A DNA stretch of 64,000 bases from JARDZU01 sp035462175 (GCA_035462175.1 DATHUP010000020.1:62001-126000); one strand, 5' to 3'. Positions 33,782 through 43,239 are shown, counted from the stretch's first letter. Notes: generated from the letters alone by a model not told the origin. A program made the numbers and translations.

Positions 33782-34684
33782 TTGAACCCGGTTACGCGAC
33801 ACCTGGTCATCCCCGGCGAAGATGCCCGCTACGAGACACCTCCGGGCATGGAAGACCACGGCTCGGGTTTGACCCGCTGGTCGATGATCGATCACACAAC
33901 GCCGGGTGCGGTGCACACCGGCTTCGGCGTGAGCAGGCTCGATCCAGGAGGAAGGATCGAGTCCCACCTCCACTCCTTCGAGGAAACCTTCTACGTGCTG
34001 GAAGGTTCGGTGATCGTGGACACGCCCGAGGCGTCGGTCGAGTTGATCCCCGGCGACTACGGGACGATCCCGGTCGGTGTCCCCCATCACTGGCGCAACT
34101 CGTCGGATGGGACGGCGAGCTGGGCCGATCTGCTCACCCCACAGCCTCGGCCGTGGTTCGACGAGGACACCTTCCTCCTCGAGAAGGGGTCGGATCGTGA
34201 GCCGATCAGGGTCGATCCACGGGACCCGCGGACCCGATCCTTCGGCCATATAGACCCGGGAAACATGGACCCGGGGAGACAGACCCAGGACATGCTGGCC
34301 GTGTCGGCGAGTATGCGCACCGCCCTCCTCGTCTACTCGGGGATCACGGTCAAGATGATGTCGGACACCGACCTCGGTGCCCAGCTCTCGACCATGTTCA
34401 TGGTGCAGTACGAGCCTCGCGGCATGGCGGGGGCCCATGACCACCCTTTGGAGGAGACCTACCTCATCCTCGACGGTGAGGTCGATGCCGTGTTCGACGG
34501 CGTCGAGTACCGGCTCAAGCCGGGCGATGTGGCCTTCGCCGGTGTCGGGGCGGTCCATGAGTTCTCCAATCCGACCGACACCACGGTGCGTTGGCTGGAG
34601 ACCCAGTCGCCCGCCCCGCCCGCCCGTCACTCCTACCGGTTCGCCCGGGACTGGAATTACCTCGGCGAGCGTCTGGCCGAATGA
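33782..34684 (+). CDS. Bicupin domain protein
   Basis: 300 aa from TTG 33782, which has a strong ribosome-binding site (AGGAGG, 5-6 nt upstream). Two cupin domains: the first with HLHSFEETFYVLEGS and PGDYGTIPVGVPHHW, the second with HDHPLEETYLILDGEVDA and PGDVAFAGVGAVHEF. Each holds the His/Glu set that usually binds Fe, Mn or Ni. Similar bicupins act as ureidoglycine aminohydrolase or dioxygenases, but no pathway neighbour points to either here, so the reaction is unassigned. Confidence 0.78.
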   Translation: MNPVTRHLVIPGEDARYETPPGMEDHGSGLTRWSMIDHTTPGAVHTGFGVSRLDPGGRIESHLHSFEETFYVLEGSVIVDTPEASVELIPGDYGTIPVGVPHHWRNSSDGTASWADLLTPQPRPWFDEDTFLLEKGSDREPIRVDPRDPRTRSFGHIDPGNMDPGRQTQDMLAVSASMRTALLVYSGITVKMMSDTDLGAQLSTMFMVQYEPRGMAGAHDHPLEETYLILDGEVDAVFDGVEYRLKPGDVAFAGVGAVHEFSNPTDTTVRWLETQSPAPPARHSYRFARDWNYLGERLAE

Positions 34685-34710
34685 CCTTCGACCAGGGATA
34701 GATTCCCACG

Positions 34711-35100
34711 ATGGCCAGTTGGGACGACGTCCGCCGCATTGCGCTGGGTCTGCCCGAGACGGACGAGGCGTCGTCGCGTGGATCCGCCCACTGGCGGGTG
34801 AGAACCAAGGGCTTCGTGTGGGAGCGACCCCTGCGCCGGGCCGACTACGAAGCTCTCGGTGAGAGCGCACCCGACGGCCCGATTCTGGGAGTGAGGGTTT
34901 CCGATCTCGGAGTCAAAGAGGCACTACTCGGCGACGATCCCGACGTCTTCTTCACCACGCCGCATTTCGACGGCTATCCGGCCGTGCTGGTCAGATTGGA
35001 GAGGATCGAGATCCCGGAACTGGAAGAGCTCATCGTCGAGGCATGGCTGGACCGGGCTCCAAAGCGGCTGGCGAGCGAGTACCTGAGAGAGACCGAGTGA
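34711..35100 (+). CDS. MmcQ/YjbR family protein
   Basis: 129 aa from ATG 34711. CyaY-like fold of the MmcQ/YjbR family: MASWDDVRRIALGLPETDEA at the N-terminus, FVWERPLR, FFTTPHFDGYPAVLVRL, and a C-terminal ELIVEAWLDRAPKRLASEY. Members bind DNA in vitro in some reports; the role is unclear. It starts 26 nt after the bicupin stop, so it may be in the same transcript. Confidence 0.82.
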   Translation: MASWDDVRRIALGLPETDEASSRGSAHWRVRTKGFVWERPLRRADYEALGESAPDGPILGVRVSDLGVKEALLGDDPDVFFTTPHFDGYPAVLVRLERIEIPELEELIVEAWLDRAPKRLASEYLRETE

Positions 35101-35131
35101 GCGGCGGCGGGGTGGTGGGGAAGACCCACCC

Positions 35132-36205
35132 CTATCTAGGTCGCTTCAATCTGACCCGAGAGGGTCCGATGCGCTGGATGACCAGTCCTTCGCGGTGTAC
35201 GGCGATGTGATGGTGATACCAACACAACGTGATCAGGTCTTCGGCGTTGGTTTCGCCTCCGAATGACCAAGGTGGGGTGTGGTGGGCTTCGAGCCGGTAG
35301 CGGCTGGTGCAGCCTCCAACGGTGCATCCTCCGTCCCGGGAGAGGACGAATCTCCGAAGTCGGCGAGGAACGGTTCGAGAGCGTCGCCCTAGGTTGAGCG
35401 GCTCGCCGTCTTCGGCGACACCAACGACTTCGACGATCCCATTTGCACAGGATCTCTTCGAGAATCCCGGGCCCGAGCCGGGGGCCAGCCAGAACCGAGA
35501 CCCCGGTTTCCCCGTTGCCGGCGGCCGCGGTACGGGCGTCGACGGTGACCGCCACCTCCACCGGCGAGCCCTCATCAGGTGTATCGGCGTCGTAGAGGGA
35601 GTCCTGGCGGATGGCAACCAGGGCGAGGGCTCTTCGTTCCGCCACCGCCAGCCGGGCATCGGCTGGTATCAGCTCGTCGGCACGTTGGTCCACCGCCTTC
35701 TCCACGATCCGCGAGTCGAGACCGGGAATCTCACCCCAGAAGCTGGTCGAAGACTCATCGAACGATGTGGCGAAGTGAGGTAGCCGTTGTTGGTGATCCT
35801 CTTCTCCCGTCTCCTCGTCAAGCGCCGATGATGGGCCACCAGACGGCGCAATTGGGCGATGTCATAACCCTCATGACCGCCACGATGCTCCATTGGAAGC
35901 CGCGCCAACTGCTCCGCCCGATCGAAACTGATCTCACCGGATGCCAGTTGCTCGCCTACCTCGGAAGCCTCCCCCAGGCGAGTGCCGGTCCAACAGATGC
36001 GACGGGCCGTCTCCTGAGACACGTCAGCCCGGGCCGCCACCCATTCCACAATCGACCGGTGCCCATCCGCCCGATGCGAACCACGCGATCGTTTCTCACC
36101 AACCGCGGCCATCTGCACCGCCCGCCACGAGGCGATCTCCCCTTCAGCCCGGACGATCAGCTCATCCAGCTGATCCTCGGTCAGCTTCCCCCAATCCATA
36201 CCCAT
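35132..36205 (-). pseudogene. DUF222-HNH endonuclease-like gene with two frameshifts
   Basis: The three parts of one typical actinobacterial DUF222-HNH protein lie in order on the minus strand. The N-terminal DUF222 part (MDWGKLTEDQLDELIVRAEG to HHRRLTRRREKRITNNGYLT) is in frame one. The middle (IVEKAVDQRADELIPADARL to GPGILEEILC) is in a second frame, entered near 35757-35763. The C-terminal HNH nuclease (FVLSRDGGCTVGGCTSRYRL, EAHHTPPWSFGGETNAEDLI, CWYHHH) returns to the first frame near 35441-35452. This fits one deletion and one insertion of a single base. These families are often linked to mobile elements. Confidence 0.8.
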
Positions 36206-36270
36206 CAACCTACGAACCGCCTGGGACAAGAATTCTCGGGGACGGCAGTCCCGACAGTCGGGGCTCGGGG

Positions 36271-36816
36271 TCAGGTCTCTTTCCGACCGACGAACCAGGC
36301 GATCCCGTCCGCCTCTCCCTCGGCGAGTGCTTCGAGCCGGGCGAAGGCCTCGCGCAATTCACCGGGCCGAGCCCGAAAGGAGCCAGGCGCCGAGCCCACC
36401 TCGCTGAGAGTGGCCACTGCGAGAATGCCCTCAGGGGCGAGCCGATCGATCATGGGCTGATCGAGCCGGCCGTCCCGGAACATGTGGCATGCCAGCAGAT
36501 CGACGTGCGGGCCCTCGGGGAGTCCCTCATCGAGATCGGCGACATCGAAGTGGCATCGGTCGGCCACGCCGCTGACCACGGCAAGCTGTCGGGCGTGATC
36601 TATGGCCACCGGGGAGACATCGACACCGAGGACGTCCATTCCACGTTGGGCCAGCCATACCGCCAACCGCCCCTGGCCACAGGCGACTTCCAGGGCGTCT
36701 CCTCGCGTCGGGAAGTGATGTTGGAACGGGGCGAAGACGTCAGGAAGACCGGAAGGACCGATTGACGTGGCGTTCGCGTGCCGCCGGTCCCACCGTTCGC
36801 GGTCATCGTCGCTCAT
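36271..36816 (-). CDS. SAM-dependent methyltransferase, class I
   Basis: 181 aa from ATG 36816 (MSDDDRERWDRRHA). The Rossmann-fold methyltransferase motif I is ALEVACGQGRLAVWLAQRG near residue 42, followed by VLGVDVSPVAIDHAR with the acidic ribose-binding residue and HFDVADLDEGLP. It resembles the small TehB/thiopurine-methyltransferase-like group; the substrate is unknown. It is divergent from the MFS gene with a 57-bp gap. Confidence 0.83.
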   Translation of the reverse strand: MSDDDRERWDRRHANATSIGPSGLPDVFAPFQHHFPTRGDALEVACGQGRLAVWLAQRGMDVLGVDVSPVAIDHARQLAVVSGVADRCHFDVADLDEGLPEGPHVDLLACHMFRDGRLDQPMIDRLAPEGILAVATLSEVGSAPGSFRARPGELREAFARLEALAEGEADGIAWFVGRKET

Positions 36817-36873
36817 CACTGTCACGATAAGGCGGCCCGATCCGGCGACTGTCGGCGCATAATCCAGCCCCAC

Positions 36874-38097
36874 GTGGCCACCCGACTCGGCTCTCGCTTC
36901 GACAGGCTGTCCCTCGCCGCGGGGATCTCCAACATCGGCGACGGGGTCATGGGCGCTGCATTTCCCTTGTTGGTGGCGTCGCTGACCCGTGATCCGTTGT
37001 TGGTTGCGGGAGCGACTCTGGTCGGTCGTCTCCCCTGGTTCCTCTTCGCCCTGATCTCGGGCGCCCTCGTCGATCGGATGGATCGACGCCGGGTGATGAT
37101 CTTCACCGACTCGATTCGTGCAGTGGGGGTGGGATTGTTGGCCTGGGGAGTCGGGACCGGCGATGTCGGGATCGGCATCGTCTACGTCGTCGCCTTCGGT
37201 CTCGGAGTGGCCGAGACCTTCTTCGACACCTCGGCCGAGGCATTCACACCGAGATTGGTGGAGCCCGAGCAGCTCGCCGCCGCCAACGGCCGACTCCAGG
37301 GTCTGGAATGGGTTGGCGGGTCGTTCGTCGGGCCACCGATCGGCGCGGCTCTGTTCGCCGTCGCCGCCTCCCTGCCCTTCCTCATCGACGCCGGCTCCTT
37401 CGCGGTGGCAGCCCTGTTCGTGGCACTCATACCGGGGGTGTTCCGATCCGACCGATCCAGCCGAACCACGATCCGATCGGACATTGCGATGGGTCTGCGC
37501 TGGCTGTGGGGTCAACGTGTGGTGCGAACGCTCGCCCTGATGGCGGGGACGACCAACATGTTCATCTTCGGGATCATCAGCATCTTCGTCCTGTTTGCCC
37601 AGGACATCCTCGGTGTCCCCGATGCCAGCTACGGGATACTCCTGGCCGCGTTGGGGGTTGGGGGCCTGCTTGGCGCGCTGTTGGCTCCGAGGATGGTGGC
37701 GAGGATCGGCTCGGGCAACACGCTTCGGGTAGCGGTGAGCGTCCAAGCTTTCGCGGTCGCGGTGCTGGGTACCACGTCCAATGCATGGCTGGCAGGTGTG
37801 CTCATGGCCATCTTCGGGTTTCTCACCACCTCCTGGAACGTGGTCGCAGTGTCTCTCCGACAGGGTTTGACCCCTGACGCGATGCGGGGCCGGGTGGCGG
37901 GCGCCTCCCGGCTGCTGGCGTGGGGCACGCAACCGATCGGCGCCCTCGCCGGCGGTGCCGTGGCAGCGGCCTCGGGGCTTCGGGCACCGTTCTTCGTCGC
38001 CGCAGGCGGCTTCGTCGTGCTGTTGGCCCTGACGTGGAGGGTGATCTCCAACGAGTCGATCGAGTCGGCGCGAAGGGGGGCGCCGGCGAGTGACTAG
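36874..38097 (+). CDS. MFS exporter (enterobactin-exporter-like, MFS_3)
   Basis: 407 aa from GTG 36874 (VATRLGSRFDRLSLAAG). About twelve hydrophobic helices; the loop 2-3 motif is seen as SGALVDRMDRRRVMIFTD, and PDAMRGRVAGASRLLAWG marks the second half. Members of this group export siderophores or drugs. No siderophore genes are nearby, so the substrate is unassigned. The start was chosen over an earlier in-frame ATG at 36778 because that would overlap the divergent methyltransferase gene. Confidence 0.85.
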   Translation: MATRLGSRFDRLSLAAGISNIGDGVMGAAFPLLVASLTRDPLLVAGATLVGRLPWFLFALISGALVDRMDRRRVMIFTDSIRAVGVGLLAWGVGTGDVGIGIVYVVAFGLGVAETFFDTSAEAFTPRLVEPEQLAAANGRLQGLEWVGGSFVGPPIGAALFAVAASLPFLIDAGSFAVAALFVALIPGVFRSDRSSRTTIRSDIAMGLRWLWGQRVVRTLALMAGTTNMFIFGIISIFVLFAQDILGVPDASYGILLAALGVGGLLGALLAPRMVARIGSGNTLRVAVSVQAFAVAVLGTTSNAWLAGVLMAIFGFLTTSWNVVAVSLRQGLTPDAMRGRVAGASRLLAWGTQPIGALAGGAVAAASGLRAPFFVAAGGFVVLLALTWRVISNESIESARRGAPASD

Positions 38098-38224
38098 CCG
38101 ATCGGGGTCATGCACGGCAGCCGGGCTGAGTCCTCAGTCGGCAGGAACCATCCGGTACTCCTCTATGAGTTGCCAGTCGACCCCGTCGAGTGTCATCTCG
38201 TTGCGCCACCGTTCAGGCCGGCGA

Positions 38225-38641
38225 CTAGTTGATCAGGACGACGACGACGGTGATGACGAGCGGAAACGCGGCGACTCCGAGGATGACCATCGGCGGAGAG
38301 AAGAACCGCTGGTCTCTGTCACCGGAAGCGACCAGAGCTCTGTGGCGCTCCCATCGCGAATTGGGCTTCGCCGGCACGAGTGAGAGGCCTATTGCCGCTA
38401 GAAGGGTGAACGCTGCCGTCGCCTCCACCCCCCACACCACAACCAGGAACACCAACATGAGAACGACTGGAACCAGATACGCCCGACCACGCGCGACTGC
38501 CAACCAGATCGACAGACCACCGGCACCGATGACGACTACGAGGAGAATCACCAGATAGAGGACCAGGGGCCCTCCATCGACTGAGGCCAGCACGGGAGTC
38601 ACCCGAGAGTTATCGAACGGAACGATGTGCTGGTTGACCAC
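38225..38641 (-). CDS. Small membrane protein of unknown function
   Basis: 138 aa with about four hydrophobic segments (LYLVILLVVVIGAGGLSIWL, LVPVVLMLVFLVVVWGV, TAAFTLLAAIGLSLV, and the C-terminal VILGVAAFPLVITVVVVLI). The cytoplasmic loop between segments three and four is basic. No family recognised. It starts 7 nt after the dnaE2 stop on the same strand, so read-through from dnaE2 is possible. Between its stop and the MFS gene (38098-38224) only a 20-codon minus-strand frame is visible and is not called. Confidence 0.55.
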   Translation of the reverse strand: MVNQHIVPFDNSRVTPVLASVDGGPLVLYLVILLVVVIGAGGLSIWLAVARGRAYLVPVVLMLVFLVVVWGVEATAAFTLLAAIGLSLVPAKPNSRWERHRALVASGDRDQRFFSPPMVILGVAAFPLVITVVVVLIN

Positions 38642-38648
38642 TCCCTAC

Positions 38649-41600
38649 CTAGCGGAAGTCCCGTGACTGGACGGTTTGGACCCCGATCGGCTCGAAGGAG
38701 CGGGCCACGATGTTGGTCACCCCGTCGTGGTACTCGAGACGGCCGTGGATGACCAGGGCGGGGCTCCTGCGCACCACCTGACGGTGGGCCGCCCACACGT
38801 CCGGCAGCACCACGATGTTCAACAGCCCGGTCTCGTCCTCCAGGTTGAGGAAGTAGACACCCTTGGCGGTACCGGGCCGCTGTCGATGGGTGACGACACC
38901 CGCCACCTTTATCCGCGATCCGTTGCGTTTCATGTCGAGGGCCTCGGCTGCGGTGAGGCAGCCGTCGAGCTGATCCCGGACGAAGCTCATCGGATGCCGG
39001 CTGGAGACCCCGGTCGACCACAGGTCGGCCCGATGTTCCTCCTCGGCCGCCATCCCGGGGAGTGCCGGGGCCTCCACCCCCGGTGACAGGGCCAATCGCT
39101 CGGGGTCGATCTCGGCCAGGGCGCCGGCGGCCCACATCCCCTCCCGCCGGCCGATCCCGAGCGACTCCAGTGCCCCGGAGGCGGCCAGACCCTCCAGTGC
39201 ATCCACTCCGAGTCCCGTCCTCGACGCCAGATCCTCTGGAGAGGTGAACTCCCCGCCAAGGATTCTCGCCGCCTCGATCCGGGTCACCTCCTTCTCCCCC
39301 AGGTTCCTCACATAGCGCAGACCCATCCGCACCCCCACCGGTGGTCGGATCGGGTCGTCGACCGTGCCTCTCCCCCGACGCCAACTCTCTCCCAGATAGG
39401 TGACGACGTCGTCGGGGTCGGTCTCGATCGGTTCCACGGTGCAGTCGTGCCAGGACACGTTGACATCGGGGCCGATCACCACCACCCCGTGACGCTGGGC
39501 GTCCTGGACCAGCGAGTTGGGGCTGTAGAAGCCCATGGGCTGTGCGTTGAGCAGCCCGGCCAGGTACTCAGCCGGGTAGTGGAAGCGGAGCCAGGCAGAC
39601 ATGTAGACGATGTAGGCGAAGCTCACCGAGTGGCTCTCGGGAAAGCCGAAGGCGGCGAACCCCTGCAGCTTCTCCCAGATCTCGTCGGCAGGAGCACCGA
39701 CGATCCCGTTGCCCGCCATCCCGACATAGACCTCCTCCCGGAGCCGCCCCATCGCCTTCTCCGACCGTTTGTGGGTCATCGCCTGCCGGAGCCGGTCGGC
39801 CTGTCCCCCGTCGAATCCGGCGCAGATCCGGGCCAGCTCCATCAGCTGCTCCTGGAAGATGGGCACGCCGAGCGTCTTCTTCAGGATCGGCTCGGCCGAA
39901 GGATGGGGGTAGCTCACCGGCTCTTCCCCGCTGCGACGACGCAGATATGGGTGGACCGACTGGCCCTGGATAGGACCGGGGCGGATCAAGGCGACCTCCA
40001 CCGCCAGGTCGTAGAAGGTCTTCGGCTTCATCTTGGGCAGGGTGGCCATCTGGGCCCGGGACTCGATCTGGAACAGCCCAACCGTGTCGGAACGGGTGAT
40101 GGAGCGGTAGATGGCCTGTTCCTGGGGGATGGCGGCCAGGTCGATGTCGACCCCGTGGGTGTCCACGATCAGGTCGTGGGCAAGATGGAGGGCGTTGAGC
40201 ATGCCCAGCCCGAGCAGGTCGAACTTGACGATCCCCACCGCCGCCGAGTCGTCCTTGTCCCACTGGAGCACGGTCCGCCCCTCCAGTCGCCCCCACTCCA
40301 GGGGCACGACCTGCCACAGGGGCCGGTCGGCGATCACCATCCCCCCGGAGTGGATCCCGAGATGCCGGGGGAACCCGTCGAGCCGCCAGCAGATGTCGTA
40401 AATCATCTCGGCGGTCATCCCCTCGGGAAGTGGTGAATCGAGCCGGATCTGACCAGGGTCCCGGGTGTCGACGTACTTGGACAGCCCATCCACCTGTGCC
40501 TGGGTGAACCCGAAGGTCTTGGCCACGTCCCGCAGCACCGACTTGGCCCGGTAGGTGATCACGTTGGCCACCATTGCCGCCCGCTCACGCCCGTATTTGC
40601 GGTAGCAGTACTGGATCACCTCCTCACGTCGATCGGCCTCGAAGTCGATGTCGATGTCTGGTGGCCGCCCCCGCTCCTCGGAGAGGAACCGCTCGAAGGG
40701 GAGATGGAGCCGGATCGGGTCGACCCGGGTCAGACCGAGACAGCGGCACACAGCCGAGTCGGCCCCCGAGCCTCGTATCTGGCAATAGATGTCCTGGGAG
40801 CGGGCGAAGTCGACGATGTCCTTGACCACCAGGAAGTAGCCGGGGAAGCCGAGACGCTCGATGATGTCGAGTTCGTGCTCGAGCCGACGACGGGCCCGGG
40901 GGTCGATTCCGTCATCGCTTCCGGCATAGACATCTCTCGCTCCTTCCCAGGTGAGATGACGGAGATAGGCCATCTCGTCGCGGAAGCCGGGCATGGGAAA
41001 GTCGGGGAGATTGGGCGCCACCAGCCCAAGATCGAAGGCGAGACGACGCCCCAACTCGCCGCTGCGCGCCACCGCACCCGGGTACCGACTGAAACGTCGA
41101 GCCATCTCCAACGGGTGCTTCAAATACCGCTCGTCGCTGGCGGGGCGGAAGCCGTCGGCGACGGCCAGGGTCCGTCTCCCTCCGATGGCGGCCAGCACCT
41201 CGGACAGGTCGGCGTCTCGCCGGTCGTGATAGTGGACCTGATTGGTGGCCACGGTGGGGAGGGACAGCTTCTGTGCAACCTCCCACACCAGGTCGTTGCG
41301 TAGATCGTCCTCGGGCATGCTGTGATGCCAGAGCTCGAGATGGAGCCGGGTGCCGAACAACTCACGGAGCCGCGAGGTCTCACGGATGGTGGCTCCCAGG
41401 TCGCCTTTGGCCGCTGCCTTGGGCACCGCCCCGGCGTGACATCCGGTCAGGGCATGAATGTCCGTGTGATGCGCCGCCTCGGCCAGGTCCTCCCAGGAGT
41501 AGATCGGATGGTCCTTCTCCCCCCGCATCTGGGCGCGGGTCACCAGAAGGGAGAGACTCCGGTATCCGTCTGGTGAACCGGCGAGAAGAACCAGATGATC

Positions 41601-41969
41601 GGTCTCGGGGAGATCGGTCGGCTTGGCTCCGTGGGCACGAACGCTGCGTCCCCGTCGCAACCGCCCCTGCCCGCCCTTGCTGCGTGCATGACGATGCTGG
41701 TCCCACTCCTGGGCGGCGGCCACCGGGTCGGAAGGGCCTGAAGGCTCGGGCTCGAGACCTATCTCCACCCCGTAGATGGCGGGAAGACCGGTCTCCTTGG
41801 CCATCTGCCAGAAACGGGACACCCCGTAGAAGCCATCGTGGTCGGTGACCGCCAGGGCCTCGTAGCCGAGATCGATGGCCCCCTCCACCAGGTCCTCGGG
41901 ATGGGACGCCCCGTCGAGGAAGGAGAAGTTGGTGTGACAGTGCAGTTCGGCATACCCGCTCACCAGCAC
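38649..41969 (-). CDS. dnaE2: Error-prone DNA polymerase III alpha subunit DnaE2 (ImuC)
   Basis: 1106 aa; the C-family translesion polymerase that works with ImuA'/ImuB in damage-induced mutagenesis. The PHP domain opens with YAELHCHTNFSFLDGASHPEDL; the palm holds GSGADSAVCRCLGLTRVDP and the catalytic PDIDIDFEADRREEVIQY segment (two Asp). A tudor/OB-like C-terminal region follows with GVVTHRQRPGTAKGVYF. Start GTG 41969 (or the second GTG 41963). A perfect SOS-type palindrome sits 7-22 nt upstream. Its partners imuA' and imuB are not in the window. Confidence 0.94.
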   Translation of the reverse strand: MLVSGYAELHCHTNFSFLDGASHPEDLVEGAIDLGYEALAVTDHDGFYGVSRFWQMAKETGLPAIYGVEIGLEPEPSGPSDPVAAAQEWDQHRHARSKGGQGRLRRGRSVRAHGAKPTDLPETDHLVLLAGSPDGYRSLSLLVTRAQMRGEKDHPIYSWEDLAEAAHHTDIHALTGCHAGAVPKAAAKGDLGATIRETSRLRELFGTRLHLELWHHSMPEDDLRNDLVWEVAQKLSLPTVATNQVHYHDRRDADLSEVLAAIGGRRTLAVADGFRPASDERYLKHPLEMARRFSRYPGAVARSGELGRRLAFDLGLVAPNLPDFPMPGFRDEMAYLRHLTWEGARDVYAGSDDGIDPRARRRLEHELDIIERLGFPGYFLVVKDIVDFARSQDIYCQIRGSGADSAVCRCLGLTRVDPIRLHLPFERFLSEERGRPPDIDIDFEADRREEVIQYCYRKYGRERAAMVANVITYRAKSVLRDVAKTFGFTQAQVDGLSKYVDTRDPGQIRLDSPLPEGMTAEMIYDICWRLDGFPRHLGIHSGGMVIADRPLWQVVPLEWGRLEGRTVLQWDKDDSAAVGIVKFDLLGLGMLNALHLAHDLIVDTHGVDIDLAAIPQEQAIYRSITRSDTVGLFQIESRAQMATLPKMKPKTFYDLAVEVALIRPGPIQGQSVHPYLRRRSGEEPVSYPHPSAEPILKKTLGVPIFQEQLMELARICAGFDGGQADRLRQAMTHKRSEKAMGRLREEVYVGMAGNGIVGAPADEIWEKLQGFAAFGFPESHSVSFAYIVYMSAWLRFHYPAEYLAGLLNAQPMGFYSPNSLVQDAQRHGVVVIGPDVNVSWHDCTVEPIETDPDDVVTYLGESWRRGRGTVDDPIRPPVGVRMGLRYVRNLGEKEVTRIEAARILGGEFTSPEDLASRTGLGVDALEGLAASGALESLGIGRREGMWAAGALAEIDPERLALSPGVEAPALPGMAAEEEHRADLWSTGVSSRHPMSFVRDQLDGCLTAAEALDMKRNGSRIKVAGVVTHRQRPGTAKGVYFLNLEDETGLLNIVVLPDVWAAHRQVVRRSPALVIHGRLEYHDGVTNIVARSFEPIGVQTVQSRDFR

Positions 41970-41975
41970 ACTATA

Positions 41976-41991
41976 TCGAACATATGTTCGG
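41976..41991. promoter_or_regulatory. LexA (SOS) box upstream of dnaE2
   Basis: TCGAACATATGTTCGG; the inner CGAACATATGTTCG (41977-41990) is a perfect palindrome and matches the actinobacterial LexA consensus TCGAAC-N4-GTTCGA with one mismatch in the last base. It lies 7 nt upstream of the dnaE2 start and 36 nt upstream of the divergent small membrane-protein gene. Confidence 0.9.
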
Positions 41992-42026
41992 TGTGAGACT
42001 GGCGTGAGACCCGATACGCTGGGGGC

Positions 42027-42260
42027 ATGAAGAGCCCGTGGATGCTCCTCTGGCTGATCCCGGTGCTGGCCCTGCTCTTCTTCATCGCCCAGCTCGGCAG
42101 TATCGGATATGCAGTAGGCGCGGCCGGGTGGCTCGTTGTTCTCGGGCTGTTCGGGTATGCGACCAGGAAGCGTCCCGGACGTCGCTACGACAAGAAGGCT
42201 CCCGGCCGGGCCGAGGCCGAGCTCTCTGGGTGGAACTGGGGCGGTTCGGGCGGTCTATGA
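42027..42260 (+). CDS. Small membrane protein, possibly SOS-linked
   Basis: 77 aa from ATG 42027. Two helices (MLLWLIPVLALLFFIAQL; AAGWLVVLGLFGYATR) and a charged C-terminal tail ending in WNWGGSGGL. No family recognised. Its start lies 36 nt from the LexA box shared with dnaE2, so damage control is possible but inferred. Confidence 0.55.
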   Translation: MKSPWMLLWLIPVLALLFFIAQLGSIGYAVGAAGWLVVLGLFGYATRKRPGRRYDKKAPGRAEAELSGWNWGGSGGL

Positions 42261-42304
42261 CCGGGGCTGCACATCACGTCGACCAGCTGGGGCCTTGACC
42301 CCAC

Positions 42305-43186
42305 TCAGCGCCCGCTGAGCGAGAAGTGCATCCAATCCTTGAGCGAGCTCCAGTGCCCGCCCCACCCCCATCCGATCTCGGCGAACGCCTCGGTTGCGAC
42401 GTCACCGGACACGATCATGCCGACTCGGACGTCCGCCCGGTCGACATAGGCCGAGGCCAGCTCGGGGAGGACCAGATCGCCCTTCAGATAGGGGTTGTGG
42501 AAGGGGTTGATGTCGATCCCGGTGCCAAAGGCGTGTTGAGACCACGACGATGATCCCACCGCGGGACGGCACACGAACGATGTGGTGTCGTTCCAGTCTC
42601 CAGTGGGATGGGCATCGATCTCCTCTTTGGTGATCACGCGCATCTGCTCGATGGGGAATCGTGCCTCGTGCAGTTTCCGGAACACGTCGACCACGTCCTC
42701 GGCCACAGACGCATTGACGATCATCTCGCCTGTGTGGAAACGCTGGTCGAACCCGAAGTGGGTCATGGTGAGATAGGACAGTTCGTCGAGGGTGACCGGA
42801 CACTCCTCAACCCAGCTCGACCTGGCCAGCACCTCGGGGGGGATCGGCTCGATTGTCCCGATGAACCGGTCGTCAGACGGCGGGGTGAGGAGATCCAGGG
42901 TCTCGAGTTGTCGGTCCTGGAGCTCGGGGGGGGTCGGCTGCACCTCGCCGAACTCGTCCGGTCTGAGTGGTAAGAGCCTGGTGCCCAGCCAGTCGGGGCG
43001 GGCATAGGGGCTGGTGGTGGTCGTCGTGGCGAGCGTGGTGGTTGTGACCGTGGACGTGGTCGTCGTCGCCTGCGGGGTTGGCGCGGTGGAAGTCGACGGG
43101 ACCAACGGCGACGTCGTGGTGGGAGCGACGAGACTCGAGCACCCGGCCAACAGCATCAGCGAGACGACAAGGAGTGCCCGTCGCAT
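42305..43186 (-). CDS. M15-family D,D-carboxypeptidase/endopeptidase-like lipoprotein
   Basis: 293 aa. Signal with lipobox (VVSLMLLAGCSS), then a Thr/Pro-rich linker of about 40 residues, then a zinc peptidase domain. Metal ligands of the M15 pattern are visible: H218 and D225 in SQHAFGTGIDINPF, and H287 in DWMHF. The region HNPYLKG and GWGWGGHW fit the M15C (L-Ala-D-Glu peptidase/VanY-like) group. It probably trims peptidoglycan stem peptides outside the membrane. It is divergent from the F420-type pseudogene. Confidence 0.85.
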   Translation of the reverse strand: MRRALLVVSLMLLAGCSSLVAPTTTSPLVPSTSTAPTPQATTTTSTVTTTTLATTTTTSPYARPDWLGTRLLPLRPDEFGEVQPTPPELQDRQLETLDLLTPPSDDRFIGTIEPIPPEVLARSSWVEECPVTLDELSYLTMTHFGFDQRFHTGEMIVNASVAEDVVDVFRKLHEARFPIEQMRVITKEEIDAHPTGDWNDTTSFVCRPAVGSSSWSQHAFGTGIDINPFHNPYLKGDLVLPELASAYVDRADVRVGMIVSGDVATEAFAEIGWGWGGHWSSLKDWMHFSLSGR

Positions 43187-43239
43187 CAGCGCGACCCTAA
43201 CGCTGCCGTGCCCAATGATCGGTCGCTTAGGATCAGCCG

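Noticed and set aside
36271..38115. A 614-codon minus-strand frame across the MFS gene
   Set aside because: Only the first 181 codons before 36271 (the methyltransferase, read from ATG 36816) look like a protein. The rest is low-complexity His/Gln/Arg/Asp sequence opposite a clear MFS transporter and is a GC-rich antisense frame.
38098..38224. A 20-codon minus-strand frame after the MFS gene
   Set aside because: Ends MVPAD after a good-looking MTLDGVDWQLIEEY start, but it has no family match and is too short to support; kept as intergenic.
42940..43110. Short repeats in the M15 lipoprotein gene
   Set aside because: They encode the Thr/Pro-rich linker of a lipoprotein, which is common and has ordinary low complexity.
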